From assembly GCA_029953675.1 (NCBI GenBank), contig JAMWBK010000013.1, positions 372,001-436,000 on the forward strand: a stretch of 64,000 nt of DNA, given 5' to 3'. The notes under the pieces were generated by a model. It searched no databases. It was not told where the DNA came from and was given only the letters and a program-made list of their open reading frames with translations. This stretch comes from Rhodosorus marinus. Taxonomy: Eukaryota; Rhodophyta; Stylonematophyceae; Stylonematales; Stylonemataceae. This document shows positions 11,534-22,450 of the stretch, one piece after another (position 1 is the stretch's first letter; the number at the start of each line of letters is the position of its first letter). The position numbers were made by a program, and so were the translations under genes.

Positions 11534-13248
11534 CCTCGTTCCTCTCCTTTCCGGGTCAACAAAAAAAAAAAAAATCACGAGCAAACCTCTATTCAACCTT
11601 GTTTCAATCTCTCAAAAGAGAATTAGTTCCTTCAGCTTACCTGCTAAAGCCCAACCCAATGGATGAATAAAATGCCACGGCCATGACGAGTCTTGCGGTT
11701 CAGAGCAAGCTCGATTACAACCGATCTATGAAGGAATATCAATCTATCCCAATCGCTTCTCACGCAGCCTCCCTCTTTCGTCCCTTGTTGGACCGCAGGT
11801 CAGCTTAGCCTCGCTCTCAGACAAATCTGGAGCGGTCAGTTTTCGAGTGAACAGCGTCCAGTCCAATCTTCATGTTTCCAGCAAGACTACGTCTTCCTCA
11901 CCCGAGCTGTAAGAGACATTGTTCATATGGAAGGTATATCTACTCTTCTATCTAATTCCGTGCCGGGGGGGGGGTTGGTGGCGGGGGTGCCAGAGCGCCA
12001 AAGCCGCTCTGGTTTAAGATGGTGTTCTCTCGGTTGGTGTAGTTTTCACTCTTTCAGGGTTGTTGCCTGTGATTAAACGATCAAGGACTACTATGGGGAT
12101 TGGTGGGGCAGGGTGAATCGCAAGCAGTGGAGGATTAAACTGGGGATGGCAACTAAGGCCGTCAGTCGCTTCATAGAGCGGCTGAAGGTAAGTAATCAGC
12201 TCGTCCTCCACCCAGGACGCTTGCGCACAGGACAACAACAACTTCCAGGGTTTCTACCCACAGATCCTCAAAACCCCGGTCGATTTTGAGAATCGTCTCT
12301 TCTCCAAGGGCCTCGCTGTTCACGAGGTCAGGAGGGACATGGGTGGAGCGCTAGCTTCTTGTTTATGATCTGTTCTAGGCACTCCACAGCTTCCCTCTTG
12401 AAAATTTCTTCGATATCTGCCTGCGTCTCTCTGTCCGCCTTCACCTCTATGCCATCCAGCACGAAGAGCGTTGCTTAGCCGCGGTGCGAAGCGACTGACG
12501 GCCTTATTGCCATCCCCAGTTTAATCCCCCTCTGCTTGGCTTCCTTTGCTACCCTTGCATTTACCTCCGTGGTCTGCAACATCCTCCCCTGCTCGGCTTT
12601 CCTTTTCTTTACCTAAGCAGAGGGCCAACCCTCTCCCACTTCGCAAGACACCTGTATCTATGCACCGTTTCTTAAAAATTCCATGTCGTCTGCTCGGGTT
12701 TTACTGTGCGATGATCAACGGTCTTGTTTACCTCTCTCGCGGAAACCTCCAAATCTGCATCGGTCGAGTTGATTAGTCCATTGCTGGTCATTTTCTTAGT
12801 TAATACGTTCGCTCCGGTTTCGTTTGGTGGATTGGCATGGTTTTAAAGTGTGTGCACCACGAAAGACAAACATTCGAATGTCTCTCAGCGTGCGGGGACA
12901 GAACCCATCCCACCTCGGCTTATTGTTGTTGACATACGGCATTTGGGATTTTGGAGCGACTGTGCTTGGATTCTTAGGTTCTTTTTTTATTCGATGAGTA
13001 TCCGAAAAGGAGCGGAAAGAGAGCTTGGGAACTGAAGCGAAAACTGCCCAAGCGCTTCAAGTTCTACCCAATCGACATCGAGTCATGAAAAACACTTGAA
13101 GAATCCATAGATAGATACAAAATATACATATTACATATACAACACCTTCCAAAATGAATTGACCTAAGGGCGTCGTCGGCTTTACCATCAAGCTCATTCC
13201 CGTCTAAGCATCTTCAATCTGCCTGTAGAGGTCTTGTGGCCCAACTCT
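11534..13248. other. Intergenic with inverted duplication
   Basis: No intact gene. Apart from the decayed coding segment and inverted repeat listed separately (12.0-12.6 kb) I see only a G-rich run near 11967-11990 and low-quality ORFs. 12650-13250 is unannotated sequence downstream of the C2H2 gene's stop. Confidence 0.45.
12120..12640 (-). pseudogene. Decayed coding fragment flanked by ~50-bp inverted repeat
   Basis: Two arms, about 12120-12170 and about 12487-12537, are near-exact reverse complements over roughly 50 bases (shared core around ggattaaactggggatggca), separated by about 315 bases. On the minus strand the interior reads as protein-like sequence (for example VLDGIEVKADRETQADIEE, then DLVNSEALGEETILKIDRGF) but only with a one-base frame change near 12345. 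The right arm itself continues upstream as a plausible frame (RGIKLGMAIRPSV) that ends at a stop. I do not recognise the family. The picture is a broken gene or element with one segment duplicated in inverted orientation. Confidence 0.4.
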
Positions 13249-14175
13249 TCAAAACTGCAGTCCCAGCTCGTACTGGGCGGGGGGCTCAGGTAGGCTCTGT
13301 TCTTGTTTGTGGACGGCTGCCATGTGTTTACTCAGGGCCGCAGGCCATCCGAAAGCGCGATCACAGATTTTGCATTTGTTTGCCTTGGTTTTCTCATGAA
13401 CGTTAATTTTGTGCATCTTGAGGTGGCATTTTTGCTGAAACGCAGAGCCGCAGGTATCGCAGACAAAAGCTCTTTTGTTCTCATGAACAATACGCATATG
13501 CTTGTTCAGGTTGAACCGAGCGGTGAACCTGGACGGGCAACGGTCACAGGCGACGATTTTCGGCCTGGTGGAGGGTAGTCTCTTGGCTGTTGATCGGCTT
13601 GACGGCTGCTTCTTTCTTCTTTGGGTCCTTCGCGGCTTCTCGTATGAACTCGATTCCGTAGCTTCCTCTTGCGTTAACGACTCAAGATTGGACGAACAAG
13701 ATTCTGAAAGAATCATACTAAGCGGGCTTGACACTTCCTCCGGTTTCACCATCCCGTCGCTTGTCTCGATGAGCCTCCCCATGTCACTAGTGTCTTCAGA
13801 GGGAAACAGTACCACAGAATTCTCCCAAAATTTCATCGGGAACGACGTCTGGGCTGGCTCGACTCTTCCCAGTGCAGGAAAATCCTTCCTCCTGGAGCTC
13901 AGCAGCGTACTTTGGTATTCGCCGATGTTCAAAACGTCGAAGCCGACTCCCTCCGTTACATTTTCTTTCGAGATCGAGCTCATCGTTGAAAGCTCCACTT
14001 CTTCCGTCTCCTGACTTATAAGCTCGGTCCACCCATCCGCGAAGGCTCCGGGAGGCGAAGTTGGTTGCCAACCCTCAAGGAGGTTGGAGAACTCTCCATC
14101 CCAGCAATATGGGGTGGGGTTTTCCATAATAGCATCGACGATAACGCCTTCCTCCTTTACTGCGAAGAAATCCAT
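13249..14175 (-). CDS. C2H2 zinc-finger protein, three fingers
   Basis: A single-exon gene of 308 residues. Three consecutive C2H2 zinc fingers occupy about residues 208-288: CDRCPSRF...H...H, CDTCGSAF...H...H and CKICDRAF...H...H, each with C-X2-C and H-X4-H spacing (HMRIVH, HKINVH, HMAAVH). A strongly basic stretch just before them (about 180-205, RRTQRRKKQ and KRLPSTRPK) would serve as a nuclear localisation signal. The N-terminal two thirds are acidic and Ser/Thr-rich without a recognisable domain, a layout typical of transcription factors. Function as a DNA-binding regulator is inferred from the fingers alone; no target is evident. The start ATG at 14173-14175 is the first in frame. Confidence 0.85.
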   Translation of the reverse strand: MDFFAVKEEGVIVDAIMENPTPYCWDGEFSNLLEGWQPTSPPGAFADGWTELISQETEEVELSTMSSISKENVTEGVGFDVLNIGEYQSTLLSSRRKDFPALGRVEPAQTSFPMKFWENSVVLFPSEDTSDMGRLIETSDGMVKPEEVSSPLSMILSESCSSNLESLTQEEATESSSYEKPRRTQRRKKQPSSRSTAKRLPSTRPKIVACDRCPSRFTARFNLNKHMRIVHENKRAFVCDTCGSAFQQKCHLKMHKINVHEKTKANKCKICDRAFGWPAALSKHMAAVHKQEQSLPEPPAQYELGLQF

Positions 14176-16500
14176 TTGTATTCTTTCCTCTCATCAGCTT
14201 CTAGCTTCCATCAACTTGTGAGGATCCCTGCAAGATCCCCGCCAACGGAAACACCAGAGGAGTAGTTATATAATCATAAACAAGAGACAAGTTCGTGGTG
14301 GGGTATCTTGAGACCAGGAATTTGCATCTGTCCCTTCCCGTTTCCAGGCATATTCAATGCTGGAAGTTTCAAACCAGCTAGGCCAAGCCTGCTGCACAAG
14401 AAGCCACTGAAGGATCGGCTGCGAATTCTGTGGAATACGCACTTCACGCACGAGGAACCATGTAGAGAGAGCCAGTAGCCAATAAGTGAGTAGAAAACAA
14501 AAGTCACACCCGCGTGGTCTAATTAGTTACCTCAAACGTTCAGGACACTATCCACGTTGCATCTCGAAACCGTTGCTGACCAGGAATAACCGAACAAGAA
14601 AAAAGCATTTCGATCGACCCTCTTTCGGTTTCACACCCCTCCTTTTGGGAGGGGTGATGGGATCGTTCCAAAGCACATCTTTCTTGCCGCATAAGTTACA
14701 ACCGGGTTCCCTTCGCTCTCCTTCAAAGTCGCCTTCCAAACAGCTCCACATCGCCATGCAGACCATTTCTCTACTACCAAAAAAAAAAATTCAAAAAAAG
14801 TCTCCGTTTCTATAAATATCTATCAATTCCGCCAGAGCCTTCACGACCTTTCAAAATAATCTCCAAAATAATATTTCATCCAGTATTATTGTTTATATAA
14901 TTTGTTTACTTTTGCAAACATTAGGACCTTTCGAGGGACTTTTCGCGACATTCGATCTGTTTTGTAGCAAAATACATTGTTTGGTTTCTCAACGCTTAGG
15001 TTTTCGATTGGCGATGTCTTGGTCAACGGGTTAGGGCTGGTAAGTCCACTGCAACGGCATTGCCTTTCGTTGAGGGGTGGATTGGTTGCAGCAGATGCTT
15101 TTAGATAACCTCTCTGAAAAAACCTTACAAGTACATGTGGATTTGTTGCTGATTTTCGATATCCTGAGAGCACCATTTCCGTTGGCTTCGGCTTTGTGGA
15201 GCTTGTGGGATCGGTAGAGGGGGTTTGTTTGTTTGGGCTGCTAGTTGCTGCGGCCGGCCATTGCGGTTGCCGATTTTATTTTTCGTTCCGACTGAATCCC
15301 AAGCTTTGCTGGGGGTTTCTTTATTCTATTAATAGAGTTCCACCAGACATCGCTAGGCACAAACGCTTACAAAAGAGGGCCCAGACAGCACCCCTTCGCC
15401 GACTCGAACAGTCCACATGATCTTTCCGAGTAAGAGAACTTACCCAATGAATCACTAATGAATAATCACTACTGCTTGTTTGGTAAACCGCTGGGGTTCG
15501 TCTCCCCAGGGTGATTACCTCTGACAGATTCGTTATTTTCTCTTTGTGAGCTCCATTCGGGAGCTCTAATAAAGCGTTCACGGTGCCGCATTGCCATTTA
15601 TAGAAACACCGCGTTCAAAGGAGTTTGATTCGGTATTTATAGAGAAGAACCCTCTTCTCACGAGTTCCGTGCACCTAGTTTCTTGAGAATAGCCTCCCTT
15701 CCACTACGAGCCACCAAAACAAAACATAACTGACGAACCACCAGAACGACAGGTTCCCCGGCACCAAGCGCGATGGGCAAGCGCCACATACTTATCCTAG
15801 AGCACCCACTTGACAACTCTGTATTTTTTCCAAAACATCTCCTTACATTGATCATTATCCATTTAAATCATCGCAAGGCACTTCCAAAATGGCTACGAGC
15901 ACCAAAATCGAATGATACTCTAAAACGAATCCTCCCAACCTCCCCCCCCCGGGCTCTCCCCCTGCCTCCCCTACTAGACAGCCACACCCACACTCTAATT
16001 CCTTAAAACTTACCAACTTCAAAGTATGAAGAATAAAATAAAGCTAAAAATATGATGAATTTAAATATTCCAATACATCCTTTCCTTAAATTATATTATT
16101 TATGGATGCAATTCTTCTATCTTATAAATTAGATATTTTATTAATTATTGTTCCATTCCATCCAATTAAAAAGCCGTTGTTTGTCTTATTGGTCTAAAAA
16201 TGGAATCTCCAAGTCGGGTTGTTTTTTTGATGTGGGGATCTATCTTTTTTCTTCTTGTTTTTGTAAAGGTCGCTTGAAGGTGTTTTGGGGGATAGTCACT
16301 TGGTCTGCTGGGTTCTTCAAGTCAACGAGTTAGTAGTGGAGGTGAGAGGGAGGAGTTGGGGATTCTATGTATGATTTGAGTGAGCTACAGGTTCAGAAGA
16401 ATAGAGCACGCGTTGTTTAGGGATTGTAAAAATTCAGTTGAATTGGTCCGGGAAAGCGCGGCCGCCGAATTCTTGCGGCGTTTTTTGTTTTTGCTTTCAA
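14176..16500. other. Long intergenic region
   Basis: No gene is supportable on either strand. A C/A-rich leader for the C2H2 gene runs from about 14176 to 14280. 16020-16150 is very AT-rich, and 16190-16500 turns G+T-rich on the plus strand, as seen ahead of plus-strand genes here, which hints at a promoter for the uncertain gene that follows. Confidence 0.4.
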
Positions 16501-16510
16501 GTTGGCGGCG

Positions 16511-17373
16511 ATGTCGGATGTTTTCTTTTTTGCTCAAGGTTGTGAATGGCTAACAGAGGTGACCATTGGGAAACTTTCCGCCTTTGGTTTGCTCCTCGCG
16601 CTTTTCGATCCTCCCGAATCGTTTTTTTTTGGCTTTGGCGTTCAATTCGAGCACGACCAGGAGCACAACGAAAATAGAACCTTCGCCTCTGATTTTTCGT
16701 ACAAATTCGTCCACTTTAGGTCTCATATATCACTACTTGCACAAGCTCCCCCGACTCCACATCGATGGGATCCGCCTTGACACGCAAAATCTCACTGCAA
16801 ATCAAACGGGGGAAGGAGTACATTGTCAAATTCTCTTTCATGATCCCACGCTGGAGTCTTATCAGGGCGTTACCATTCGCTGTTGTCTGTGCCCGATGCG
16901 CAAGTTGGAACTGTCAGGTTCACCGCTATTGATCTGCTTTTTAGCAATCCTTCACAGCCACATCGAATCATTTCTCGATTCTCCAGGAACCAAAAATAAC
17001 CACACCAGGCTCCATTCCCGGTTAGCCTATCTCAGATTATCTGTGGAAGAACAGACCCAACGGTCAGAGGGTCTCAGCTCGAAACACTTGTCCGGTCTGT
17101 CCATCAACATGAGATGGGCTCTACCTTGGAATGAACGAATTAGTCAGCTCATCGTCACGGACTGCGCCAACCCAAACGATTGTCGCGGAGCACCTGGCCT
17201 CGAACGGCCATCAGTTTTTCCTAGGACAGCAACCGTTTCTGCGCAATGGCCTCCTGCCGAGCTCTCCACAGCCCATCCATTCGCAGCCGAGAACAACGCA
17301 ATGGTTTACTGTTCAAGGTGACATCCCTAAGACTTGGATGGGACAAATGCAATTTCTGGTTCGGAGCATGTGA
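16511..17373 (+). CDS. Unresolved coding-like region, possible multi-exon gene or pseudogene
   Basis: This stretch follows a G+T-rich leader. Beginning at the ATG at 16511 there is an open frame, and an overlapping frame stays open from 16566 to 17321; its middle reads like protein (HIDGIRLDTQNLTANQTGEG, then a possible zinc-binding IRCCLCPMRKLELSG followed by ILHSHIESFL). From about 17034 another frame gives sensible sequence (SARNTCPVCPST, an in-frame TGA, then LGMNELVSSSSRTAPTQTIV and onward to a TGA at 17371-17373). I could not build a splice model that joins these cleanly. It may be a real gene with unusual junctions, or a decayed one. The Cys/His cluster weakly suggests a zinc-finger protein. 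No function is claimed. Confidence 0.28.
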
Positions 17374-17453
17374 ACACTTTTACCACTTTCTCGGCCAACA
17401 CTGGTCCCAGTTTCCTGTGGCAAAGGAGAACGTGAGCTAGAATCCTGAGCGAC

Positions 17454-19227
17454 TTAAAACTCGGGCACGGCAACGCCGTACCTCTTCCGAGAACCATCAC
17501 GACTTTGTACATCGATCTCCTTGAGGTAGTCGGTCACAGTTTCTGGCCCTTGAGTCGCAAGCGCACTGGCGAGAGAGGCGATCGAAGGGAATCGACGTGC
17601 AATGGCATTCGCAGAGTCCCATGATAACCCCGGGATCTGAATCAGCATCCCTTGGTAGGTGGTAGTCAGAAGGGCACCATCAGATTCGTGATCAGCGTCC
17701 CGGACTGCTTTCTTCTTCGTCCTGGTCGTCGCGTCCAATAGACAGCTTGGACGCAATCTGTTTAAGCCGTTGGCAGAAAGAGTAAGCAACGCGGCGGCAA
17801 ACGAACACGGGAGGAAAAAGGCTAGCACACCGTTTCGGCTCTTCTTGCAGGCATTCTGTGAAGTGAACAAGAAACTTGGCGCATGCCTTGAGGTCCTGAG
17901 CACAATGAGTGCTGATTCCTTTCTCAACTAGAAGCCACGTCCGAGAGTCCTGAGCAAGACCAGAGATAAAGTCACAGCACAGCGATCAGGATGATGGGTA
18001 CGCTCCCAAATGAGCTTTATGATTGTCTTTGGGTTCCTCAGTACCGACACTGCATCCAGGGAAACAACCGGTTCTGAGTCGATTCCAGCGCCTGCTGAAT
18101 TCTGGTTCAGGGCCTTTTTGCAGAAGGAATCAACTCCATACAGGACAATGGTTATTCTCTTCATCGGGAAGCTCGCCCGGAGATCAGCGATCAGATTGAC
18201 CAGCGTACAGTTCTTAATATGGTTTGTGATATCCGACCCGTCCAAACAAAGAACGCAGTTCTTGTCTTGGACTTTGCCCTAGGCACGGTTGAGTTGGTCT
18301 TGCGATGAGTTCAAATTCATATGCCACGGTCATCCCGGTTTGCTGAGGAGAGCTAATTCGTACCGATTCGGAGGTTTCCGAGTCCCATAGGACAAGTTTG
18401 TCGAACTGGTTATGTCTTTTTGGGCTTATAAACTCGACCTTAAGATCCAAGCACGCAGACACGAGCTTTTCTTCTGAACGCTCTGAGAAGACCATGATCG
18501 GTGATGATGCTTTGACAGTTTCTTCTCCAGTGGCGCGTCTTCTAGATACAACGGCTGCCTGTTGCTTGCTGAGTCTATTTTTCGGAGGAGCTCCTCGTCC
18601 TTCTCCCGTCCTCGGGGACGGGTCCTAACCGATATTTGGCGCGGAGTAAAACTATCAGAAAATTCGCCTATACAGTCTCCAGTCAACCACGTCTGTGTTG
18701 ATCAAGCTCAAACTTCATACCAGCGTCGTTTCAATAGGTGTTGTAGTGTTCCCCCGAGCTCTGCTCGAGCGGTTTTGCCCTCTTCTAGGAACGAGATTCG
18801 CTTTGCCCGTTGAACTAGTGCTGAGACCGGTTGCAGTCGGTGAGAATTCTCTATCCGAAGTCCTGGTACTGTTGCCAGTCTCCAATTCATTGCTACAAGT
18901 CATGGCCTTCCGGGCCGCAGGTTTTCTGGTTTTCTGCGGCGTATTTTCCCAATATCCTCCCGTTTCAATGTCATACTTGCTTTCAATATTCAAAACCGCG
19001 CTGTCTAGATCCCATGCAGCCCCTTCCAGAGCGCGTAGCAAGTTCGGCAAAGGGACGTTCGGAAATAACGCGCGCATCTCCTCTTCAGCAGACCTCCCAA
19101 CTGCTCTGGCGCTTGAGGCGTGGTCAGTGCTCGGCTGGACACCATCCTCTTCACAAACAGCCACAACAACGCAGTCAGAATCACTGCTGTCGTGGACTTC
19201 TTCAACTGTTATTATTTGCTCGTTCAT
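17454..19227 (-). CDS. EME1: EME1/MMS4-like structure-specific endonuclease subunit with N-terminal CUE-like domain
   Basis: Likely the non-catalytic partner of MUS81, which cleaves branched DNA such as replication forks and nicked Holliday junctions. Five exons are modelled: 19227-18721, 18624-18364, 18278-18045, 17949-17706 and 17650-17454, giving 480 residues. An ERCC4-type nuclease fold spans about residues 195-380; the next exon has a helical segment (THCAQDLKACAKFLVHFTE) matching the EME1 region after the nuclease. The C-terminal helix-hairpin-helix includes IPGLSWDSANAIARRFPS. Unusually, residues 47-84 look like a CUE/UBA ubiquitin-binding domain (MRALFPNVP, then WDLDSAVLNI). The first three introns are 85-96 bases. 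The last (17651-17705, 55 bases) is the least certain boundary. The family call rests on the second half of the protein. Confidence 0.72.
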
Positions 19228-20872
19228 CGAATAGCCTCTCTCTTATCGACGCCCGGAGCCAGCTGCACAACAGACTCAATAGCTGCTCATCACGAGCCTA
19301 CTCGACATCGTTGTACACACGATTACCGAGGCAGTTCAACGGCACCGAAATGCTCCCAGTAAAACGTCAAAATTGACGGGGGCCGACCACCTCCCTCCTC
19401 CCCATGATTCTTAAGACCAATCAATCAGCAAACAACTCATCGGCTGGAGGCACACAACAATCGCATATCGAACAAAGGGTCGAAGACTCATAATGATCGC
19501 CTAACTCAACACGGTCGATGAGCGACAAAGAATAAGATTATCCAGACACGGTGGACAACCGCCCGGGCAGAAGATCTCTCGACATAGCTCGATTCGATCT
19601 CTTTGAATGCTCCCATCCCAAGAACAAAATGGGTGATCGAAAACTTCAGTTGGTGCTTGCAAGCGTGGACTAAAACTGGTCGGTTTGCTGTCGATAACTA
19701 GACTATTCACCAGAGGGCTTCGATTTCCAGGGTATTGAAAGAAGTATGGCAGTGCAGTCTGGCTCTCTTAGGTCGTGGTCTATCAAGAAACAGTTTGCTA
19801 TGACTCGTGCTACCTGCGCTGTTCAGCATTGCCCATCTCACCGTTGAGATTCTTTCCAAACCAAGAACACCACCGTAGATATTTTCAAAAACAATTCTTT
19901 CAAATTTTGAAAACTATTTAAACTAAAATAGAATGATTTGTCCCACTTTTGTTCCCCAGCTGACATTTTTGTAGCCAAAATTAACTGTCTTCATAATATA
20001 GAAATAAATGTGCTTAATCATAGACCGACTGAATTTTTTAACGGAACTTGTTTCGGCGGAACCTCCCAAAAAGTGCGGTCCTAGCGCAGAAGACCGAACG
20101 TTTGGGTTGTCGACAAGCGCTCCAGATATCTTCAGTATGGCCTCTATACTGACTTGACTTTGGGAAAGAAGCCCGTTGTAGAGAACACTTTACTGGGAGC
20201 GCGCAAGGTGTGAGCTCGTGTATTGAGTGGAGACCTTGGAAAGAAGACCATCCATGGATCCTTTTAGCCGAAACGACGTCTACATCTCCAGGCAATGTTC
20301 CGCTACCGTTGCTAGGACACTCTCTTGGCGTTCACAGAAATGTCAAACTCATTTCCCACCGAGATCAGGAGAAGCCATGTGTCTCTCGCATTGCCCGAGC
20401 CGGAAACGCTGAAGAACACTAGAACAGTACAATAACAAAAAAAAAATTAGTACACGCCGAAATGTACTACTACAACGACAACAAGGTTATCGTATACATT
20501 AGAATAAAAATATTTTAAATATAATTATCAGCTTTTATTACTGTTGAATACAATTTAGTGATCAACAATACTGGATTTGAAAACACGTTGGAGACTTCCG
20601 CGATCTCTCTCGGGCGGTTCGGGCTTTGGGAAGCGAAGCTCGCGGTTGGGAACATGTTTTTTTTTCTTGTTGCCGGAGTTGTTGGGGAGGGAGTGAGCTT
20701 TGTGCGGGTGAGTGAGCGACGGTAAGGAGAGCCTTTAAGGGGGGACTCGGTGGCTAGTTGTTTGTTATACATATTGTGTTTCCGGTTTCTGCTTTTTTGT
20801 CGTTTGGTTTGTCGAGGGTGGAGGGAGAGCGTTTGAAGATGTGAGCTTTTTTTTTTCATTCTTGGGGATGGA
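19228..20872. other. Divergent intergenic region between EME1 and PPR genes
   Basis: No gene is supportable. 19860-20040 and 20430-20560 are AT-rich. 20630-20870 is G+T-rich on the plus strand and should hold the promoter of the PPR gene. Short ORFs near 20038-20422 on both strands overlap one another and resemble no family I know. Confidence 0.45.
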
Positions 20873-22450
20873 ATGCAGTGGGGAGTTTATGCTTTATTTA
20901 GACCTCGGAGAAGAGGCTCCTTAGGTTTGAATGGAGCTTTTGTTAGTTTGCGGTGTTTTGCTGGGTATGGAGATCGACCGCGTCCAAGAGGCTCGGACGA
21001 ATTTCTTAAGCTCGCGAAGCGCGTACGAGATTATTCAAAGCGCGGAAACATCAATGGAGCGATCTCAACGCTTAAGCATATTAAGAAGATCGGGTACTCG
21101 TGGAACAGCCACTTGTTCCTGCACCTCATGGAGGCCTACGGGTACCACAAACGATGGAAGGATGCCTTGCACGTTTTCAGGCATATTCCTAATCCAAACA
21201 TGTACCATTATACTTATATGCTCGCCCTTTACGGTCGACTGGGGAAAACAAAAGAAGGAATGGGCCTCTTCAAAGAAATGGTGAACAACGGCATTGAACC
21301 AGGAATAATCGCTTACAACTCACTTCTGCTGGGCATTGCGAAAGCTGGGGAGGTTGATAAGGTTGACATGATCTTCAGGGAGATTAGGAAGAGCGGACTT
21401 GCGCCAACAGGAATCACGTACAACACGTTAGTTCACCTTCATGCCCGTAGAGGCGATAGCCAGGGTAGGTTCAACAGTTTGTAAACTCTTGCATCGCGGC
21501 GGTCCGTGATCCTTTCCCCAGCCTAACCCCCCTTTTTTGGTCTTGATCTGGTCACAGCCGCAATGGAAATAGTCGGGCAGATGCGTGCTAAGGGCGTTGA
21601 CGTCACTGGCACAACGCTCAACTCGCTTCTGCACGCGTTTGTAAACGACGGCAACTTGGACGCCGCGGTGTCCCTTTTCAGGACACTGTTAGGTAGCAAC
21701 CAAGAAGGTGTAGTGGAGGATGTTGCTGACATTGTGCGAATAGAGGCCATCGTGGAGGCGGTATCTTCGAGTTCCCTCGAAAGCTCGTCTCTGCATACGT
21801 TCGCTATGATTATGACGGCCTTTGCAAGGGCGCGTATGGTCGACCACGCGGAGGCCCTGTTCATGCGCCTCAAAGAGAGCGGCCTGATATTTAATCGAGT
21901 TGTGTATAACGCCCTTATCGATGCGAACGTCAAGTCTAACAGAATGGACAGGGCACTCGAGGTCATGGAGGAAATGCGAATTTGTGGGCTTGGTCCTAAT
22001 GCTACTTCCTACGCCAACGTTATGCTGGGTTACGCCGTGTTTGGAGATATCAAAGTTGTCCAGCACTTGTTAGATGAGATGACGTCGCGAGATTCTGTAC
22101 AGCCCAACATAAGCAACTACAATGCCCTGGCGCTTGCGCATGTACGAAGAGGCGAATTTGAGGAGGCAAGGGAGGTCATTGAAAACCTGAAAATGCCTGG
22201 GAATCAGCACACCGATAAGCTCCGGCGGACGTCCGGGTGCAGGGGGATATCTGAACAGATTGTTGCGCTTTGCGAAAAACGTATGTATAGACTTGCCGTC
22301 GAAGTTTTCAAAAACGCCCGGGAGAAAGGCCAGGAAGTATCTGATGAAGGGGCCAGACATGTTGCAGAGGCGCTGGCGAAGATTGAAGCAGGAGAACTGG
22401 AAGCATTCCCAATTTCCGCGGGACGCGCTCTTGAAGGCGGTGGGAAGTGA
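20873..22450 (+). CDS. P-type pentatricopeptide repeat protein, probably organellar
   Basis: Two exons (20873-21464 and 21558-22450) join in phase 1 to give 494 residues. At least nine pentatricopeptide repeats of about 35 residues run from about residue 65 to 410; clear examples begin YHYTYMLALYGRLGKTKEG, AYNSLLLGIAKAGEVDKVD, VYNALIDANVKSNRMDRAL and NYNALALAHVRRGEFEEA. All are P-type, and no E, DYW or SMR extension is present. PPR proteins bind organellar RNA in a base-specific way and act in processing, stability or translation. The first 30 residues (MQWGVYALFRPRRRGSLGL and on) are Arg-rich, lack acidic residues and would suit mitochondrial import. Specific RNA targets cannot be read by eye. 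The start is the first ATG that opens the long frame, just after a G+T-rich leader. Confidence 0.85.

Noticed and set aside
11534-11596. Longer N-terminus of the rhodanese starting at 11596
   Set aside because: It would add a Phe run translated from a poly-A tract and no conserved residues; the ATG at 11533 begins just before the conserved domain.
16908-16934. A 27-base micro-intron in the uncertain gene (gttcac...tttag)
   Set aside because: Its length is a multiple of three, the frame is open straight through, and no other intron in the window is that short.
17105-17113. In-frame TGA after CPVCPST as a selenocysteine codon
   Set aside because: No selenoprotein family matches and no SECIS-like hairpin was recognised; a misjoined exon or pseudogene is simpler.
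18693-18720. A 28-base micro-intron in EME1 (gtatga...acacag)
   Set aside because: A 96-base intron using the same donor and the acceptor ending at 18625 gives a continuous EME1 frame and matches other intron sizes here.
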